The translations under genes and the position numbers were made by a program. The notes below the pieces were generated by a model. That model made no database searches. It worked only from the letters and a program-made list of their open reading frames with translations, and was not told the DNA's origin. DNA of 64,000 nt from Paramacrobiotus metropolitanus (lineage: Eukaryota; Tardigrada; Eutardigrada; Parachela; Macrobiotidae): positions 496,001 through 560,000 of the forward strand of contig NW_026570268.1 of the NCBI RefSeq assembly GCF_019649055.1, in the 5' to 3' direction. Positions 60,302 through 64,000 of this stretch are shown here, piece after piece; position 1 is the first letter of the stretch; the number at the start of each line of letters is the position of its first letter.

Positions 60302-62174
60302 ATGTTGGGAAGCAGACACATACTGCGCGCGGCGCTGCCGTTGTCGCGAACGCTGTGCACACGCATTTCTCCGGGGAAGATCAGGAGCCCGGGATACGGC
60401 ATGGCTGCGGCGCGTTCCCTCACTCTGGCTTCTCAGCAGAAGATTCTGCTTCCTCTGATCTGTCAGCTACCGAAACGCGGCTTCCTCACCTCCGCTCCGT
60501 CCTTCGCGGAATCCCGCCGACTGGCGCAAGTCAAAAGTGAGCTCCCTGGTTCTACGCTCCGATTTTGGCTTTCCTTCCTCTTTCAAAAATCTTTGAAGGT
60601 TTTCAATAGATTGATTTTATGAAAAATCAATTTTAAAAACTATTACAGTGACAGCAAGGTGAAAAATTTATGGATGAAAGCGAAACTTGTCTCAGAAACT
60701 CCAAGTTGGAATTTTTTGTATTTTCTGGGTTTTTTGTTTCTGCAGGTGACGGAGAGATGGCCGAGTTCCTGGCGGAGGAGATCCAGGCGGAGAAGGAGTC
60801 CCTGAAGGCCACGGGGAAGGCGGTGCAGGTGAAGGGCTTCGATGTGTCCACCGACGACGCCGATGTGACGTTCAAGAAGAACTTCAACGGCGAAGAGTGA
60901 GTGGCGAGCCGAGGGGTCTCTCCACAACGGCGTTCTTCCTGTCGCTCTCATTTCAATTTTAGAAAATTGTGTAACGTTCGGGCAATCGACTGGCATATGA
61001 ATATTACATACGCTCATACCGGGAAATTTACCGAGCATTTATTGAACTTATTTAACAGCGTGTTGCGGTAAAACCGGGAAAGTTTAGTCGCGATTGCATC
61101 AGCCTGTTTTTACTGCAGAATTTCGATTGAATTTCTTTTTAAATTTTTTTAATTATTTTGGTGTTATGTGTGGGAGCGGAAATAATTTAAAGAACATCGC
61201 TGATTAAAGTCTTAACAATACTGATATAATTTTAAATGGATCGATGGATGGATTTCAATGGATTGAATTTTTAAAGTGGACTAAATTTATTTGATTTATT
61301 CGGTTAGGATCACGGTGCGCGTGAATGTCAATCACTCCGTGGAGGCCGAGTTCGCCGAGGACGAGCAGAATCCCGCGCAACAACAACAGCAGCAATCCCC
61401 CGATGCGCCGCCCATGACTAAGGTATGCGCGAGATTTTTCACTATTTTGCAGTCGCCGTTGATTAAGCCAGATGGTTTGTTGCGCGTGATAGATGGTTTG
61501 TCGACCCAACTTCTCCGTGACGGTCGTCAAAGGCGGCTACACGCTGTCCTTTGAGTGCTCGCAGCTGCGCGACGAGGAGGACGATGAGGACCAGCAGCTG
61601 GGACGCAATCAGCAGACCGAGGAGAACTACCGTATGTCTGCTCATAACGTGAACTAATTCTATCAAAATAATTTTTGTAATTAATCTCTAATTTATAATC
61701 TTAGTCTTTGTAATTTATTCCCCAATATTCACCATTTTTTAAAACGTTTGTAAATAAAAGAAGTGCACCTATTTGCTCGGAGAAATACATAAAAATTGCA
61801 AATAAAATACAGATAAATGAAATCAGCTCAAATAAATAAATTTCTAGCATAATTATAGCTTTGCTTGCAGAGGACATGTTCAGCATCGACGAGTTCTCCG
61901 TGTACAAGGGTGAACGTAAAGATATGACGTACGTCATGTCCGGCGAAGTGATGGACGGGGTATGTTTATTACTCAACGAAATGCATTATTAGAAATTTGT
62001 CGTGACATTAATGTTGATTTTTAACAGAATTTCTACGATAATCTGATGAACATGCTGGATGAGCGCGGCATCAACTCGGACTTCGTGCGCGAGCTGGTGG
62101 ACTTTTGCACGCTGTACGAGCAGAAGCTGTACGTTAATCTCCTGGAGAACCTGATGGGCATCGTCAAGCCCTGA
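60302..62174 (+). CDS. C1QBP: Mitochondrial matrix protein p32 (C1QBP, MAM33 family)
   Basis: Six exons join in phase to 291 residues: 60302-60536, 60746-60896, 61308-61422, 61493-61631, 61871-61959 and 62028-62174. Human p32 has 282. The Arg-rich, Asp/Glu-free N-terminus (MLGSRHILRAALPLSRTLCTR) is a mitochondrial targeting sequence. The mature MAM33 domain begins near 79 (DGEMAEFLAEEIQAEK) and contains ITVRVNVNHSVEAEF, acidic loops (EEDDEDQQ), SVYKG and the C-terminal helix pair NLMNMLDERGI and DFVRELVDFC. p32 forms a doughnut-shaped acidic trimer in the matrix that binds RNA and supports mitochondrial translation. An in-frame ATG at 60236 would add 22 residues, but the second Met gives the better targeting peptide. 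Confidence 0.92.
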
Positions 62175-62765
62175 GGCGGAGGGACTGTATCCAAATCAGC
62201 GTCTCAGCGGATGCGTCGTCCGCCGTCGTGTAGTTTCCGCTTCGCGGCCCTTTCGTTTTCTTGTTGTATATACCGCGCTGGAAGTGTTGCTTGGAATGCG
62301 CTCGCAAGATATTCCTTTTCTTTTTGTTTAATGGCATCGGCATGATACGCATCAGTGGTGGTTTACGCAGCCAGTTGTTCGTCGAGAAATTTGCCAATTA
62401 AAAGTTCGTACAAGGATTTTGACCGGTATTGGGATTAACTTTCGAAATTAACGACAACGCCATCCACAGATTAAAAATTAATCAACATAGTTAATAAATG
62501 CTAAAAAATGCCCTGTTATTGTCGGCATTTTGGCTGTTGAACTCATCATCAGTCAGCAGCACAGAATTTACGAGAAAATAACATTAAAAAATTCGGCTGA
62601 GATTAATCCAATATTCGACCGGAGCAACTTGCTTATTGTTAGCTGACTGAATAAAAAAAAACTTAGTCCGCTAAGGCACAAAATGATAAAAAAGGACCAG
62701 TTAAAACCTGTAAAACCCAACTGCGCGCGAAATAATTCCTATCGGCTATCCGATCAACTGCACAA
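62175..62765. other. Convergent 3' region right of C1QBP
   Basis: The C1QBP 3' untranslated region, with an AATAAA near 62493, faces the 3' end of the right-edge gene. No other gene or repeat is seen. Confidence 0.5.
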
Positions 62766-64000
62766 TTAGTCTGCAAAATCTTGGTAGCATCCGTGCAGCG
62801 CTGCCAGCGTCAGATTATTCAAAGTGGAAACGTCCAGTTGGCGCAGACGCTGCGCATACATGGCGTCCCACTGCAGAGGATCACCGGAGGGACGAGGAAT
62901 GTCCATCCTGATTAAAATAAATAAAAATATCATAACTGAGCAAATACAAATACAGAGTACAATCATTTCCGCTGTGCCCGAGTAACAAGATTTTCAAAAC
63001 CGCAATTCTCAAAAATTACTACAATATCATTATAGCAAGATTTTTCAAAAATGAAATCCATAAAAATTAGTACAATAATTCTGATAAAAATTCCCAAAAA
63101 TTAATCTGATATAATAATTATTATAAATCTCGAATCTGATCAAAAAAATACTAGTAATTGTTCAAAATATTAGTGGTCAGTGCCGCTTACTGCTTAAAAA
63201 ACTGGCGAATTCCCTTAATCCATTTGCGATCCTTCTTCACCTCCTTCACCCATCGCTCATACACCGCCGCGACCTTTTTCTGCACCTGGGGACCGACGGC
63301 CGGACAGCTGTCCGCCGCCGCGGCGACGAAGCGCCGCAACTGTTCCGCAACACGTTCTCCGCGGCGGAAACGCAGCTGCGGAATGACCACCACCACATCG
63401 CCGAGGTGCTGCTCGCTTTCGTCCCGCATCAGCTTCTCCAGCGGCGGATGCCAGCCGGTGCAGTCAAACAGCAGCAGTCGGGCGGAGGAGCAGATGGACG
63501 GCGACGCCATGTAGTTGACCAAGACTAGCTCGTCGCAAACGCTGAGCAGTGTGGTCAGAGCGTGCGTGGTGAACATGCCCTTGCCTTCGGCGACCGGGAG
63601 GCTCAGAAAAGGGACGGCTGACCAATCCGCCTCATCGTACCCGTTAGCCGCAATGATTTTCCGCAAACGGATGCCTTTGCGCTCCAGAACAAACTGGGCT
63701 CCGTACAGCCACGCATCGCCGCCCGGCAGCGTGACCTGGCCGTCGCCCATCAGCAGCAGTGTCTCGGTGTCGGGGCGGATGAAGCGGTCCAGGGTGGCCA
63801 GGAGGTGGTACTCCCCATACTCGGATTCCAGGCACCATTCCTGCTCATACGGCTTCTTCCCGGCCATGTCCAGCATCACCACCCGCTTATCCGTGAATTT
63901 TCCCAGAATCTCTCGCCACAACGCGCACACTCTGCTTACAGCAGCAAAATTAAAACAACTTAAACATCGCTTACATGATGCTTCTAATAAAAAAAATGAC
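62766..64000 (-). CDS. Unrecognised protein, 5' end outside the window
   Basis: Three exons are predicted on the minus strand: a partial one at 63975-64000, 63191-63931 and 62766-62907. They give about 300 residues with the start missing. The first visible residues are hydrophobic (VIFFIRSIIV if the splice is right), perhaps a membrane anchor or signal. The body alternates predicted strands and helices (TLLLMGDGQVTLPGGDAWLYG, ELVLVNYMASP) with a basic region near the end (WVKEVKKDRKWIKG). I do not recognise the family and see no catalytic signature. The small intron after 63191 is supported by GTAAGC, an acceptor at 62908 and matching phase. The frame is long and clean, so a real gene is likely. 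Confidence 0.6.

Overview
The window is nuclear DNA from a compact bilaterian animal genome. All recognisable genes are broken by short, mostly AT-rich GT-AG introns, exons are GC-rich, and several proteins are animal-specific (Musashi, AKAP10, NUP210, ataxin-2). Twelve genes with deduced products, plus one exon at the left edge, fit in 64 kb. Gene density, intron style and small transposons would fit a small invertebrate such as a tardigrade, but nothing in the sequence proves that assignment. All gene models were built by hand from splice signals, reading phase and known protein families; no database search was run.

Layout, left to right: one exon of a minus-strand gene at the left edge (6-60); an ataxin-2 gene whose deduced N-terminus is an eIF4H-type RRM (918-6663, +); eIF4H in inverted orientation (9417-12090, -); the eIF4E transporter 4E-T (13343-18429, -); the GTPase DRG1 (19446-22255, +); NAC-alpha (23034-24653, -); eIF4A (25088-28356, +); Musashi (32236 to about 37387, +); nuclear pore glycoprotein NUP210 (38227-49205, -); AKAP10 (49994-52883, +); the ubiquitin-conjugating enzyme UBE2K (53484-54623, -); a transposon-rich gap with a dead pogo-like transposase and a complete gag-only LTR retrotransposon (56352-59523); C1QBP/p32 (60302-62174, +); and an unrecognised gene running off the right edge (62766-64000, -). 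Most neighbours form divergent or convergent pairs.

The first 37 kb is strikingly rich in mRNA-translation and RNA-control genes: eIF4H, ataxin-2, 4E-T, DRG1, NAC-alpha, eIF4A and Musashi. eIF4A and its cofactor eIF4H unwind mRNA 5' leaders, 4E-T represses cap-bound eIF4E, ataxin-2 binds poly(A)-binding protein through PAM2, and NAC and DRG1 act at or near the ribosome. Upstream regions of ataxin-2, eIF4H and the NAC-alpha/eIF4A pair share clusters of TACGTACG-like words.

The most notable structure is an old inverted, exon-by-exon duplication of the 5' half of eIF4H that lies in frame upstream of ataxin-2, predicting an eIF4H-RRM/ataxin-2 chimera. Mobile DNA includes a Harbinger-like MITE, a mariner-like foldback MITE, two truncated LINE tails, the pogo relic and the young gag-only LTR element.
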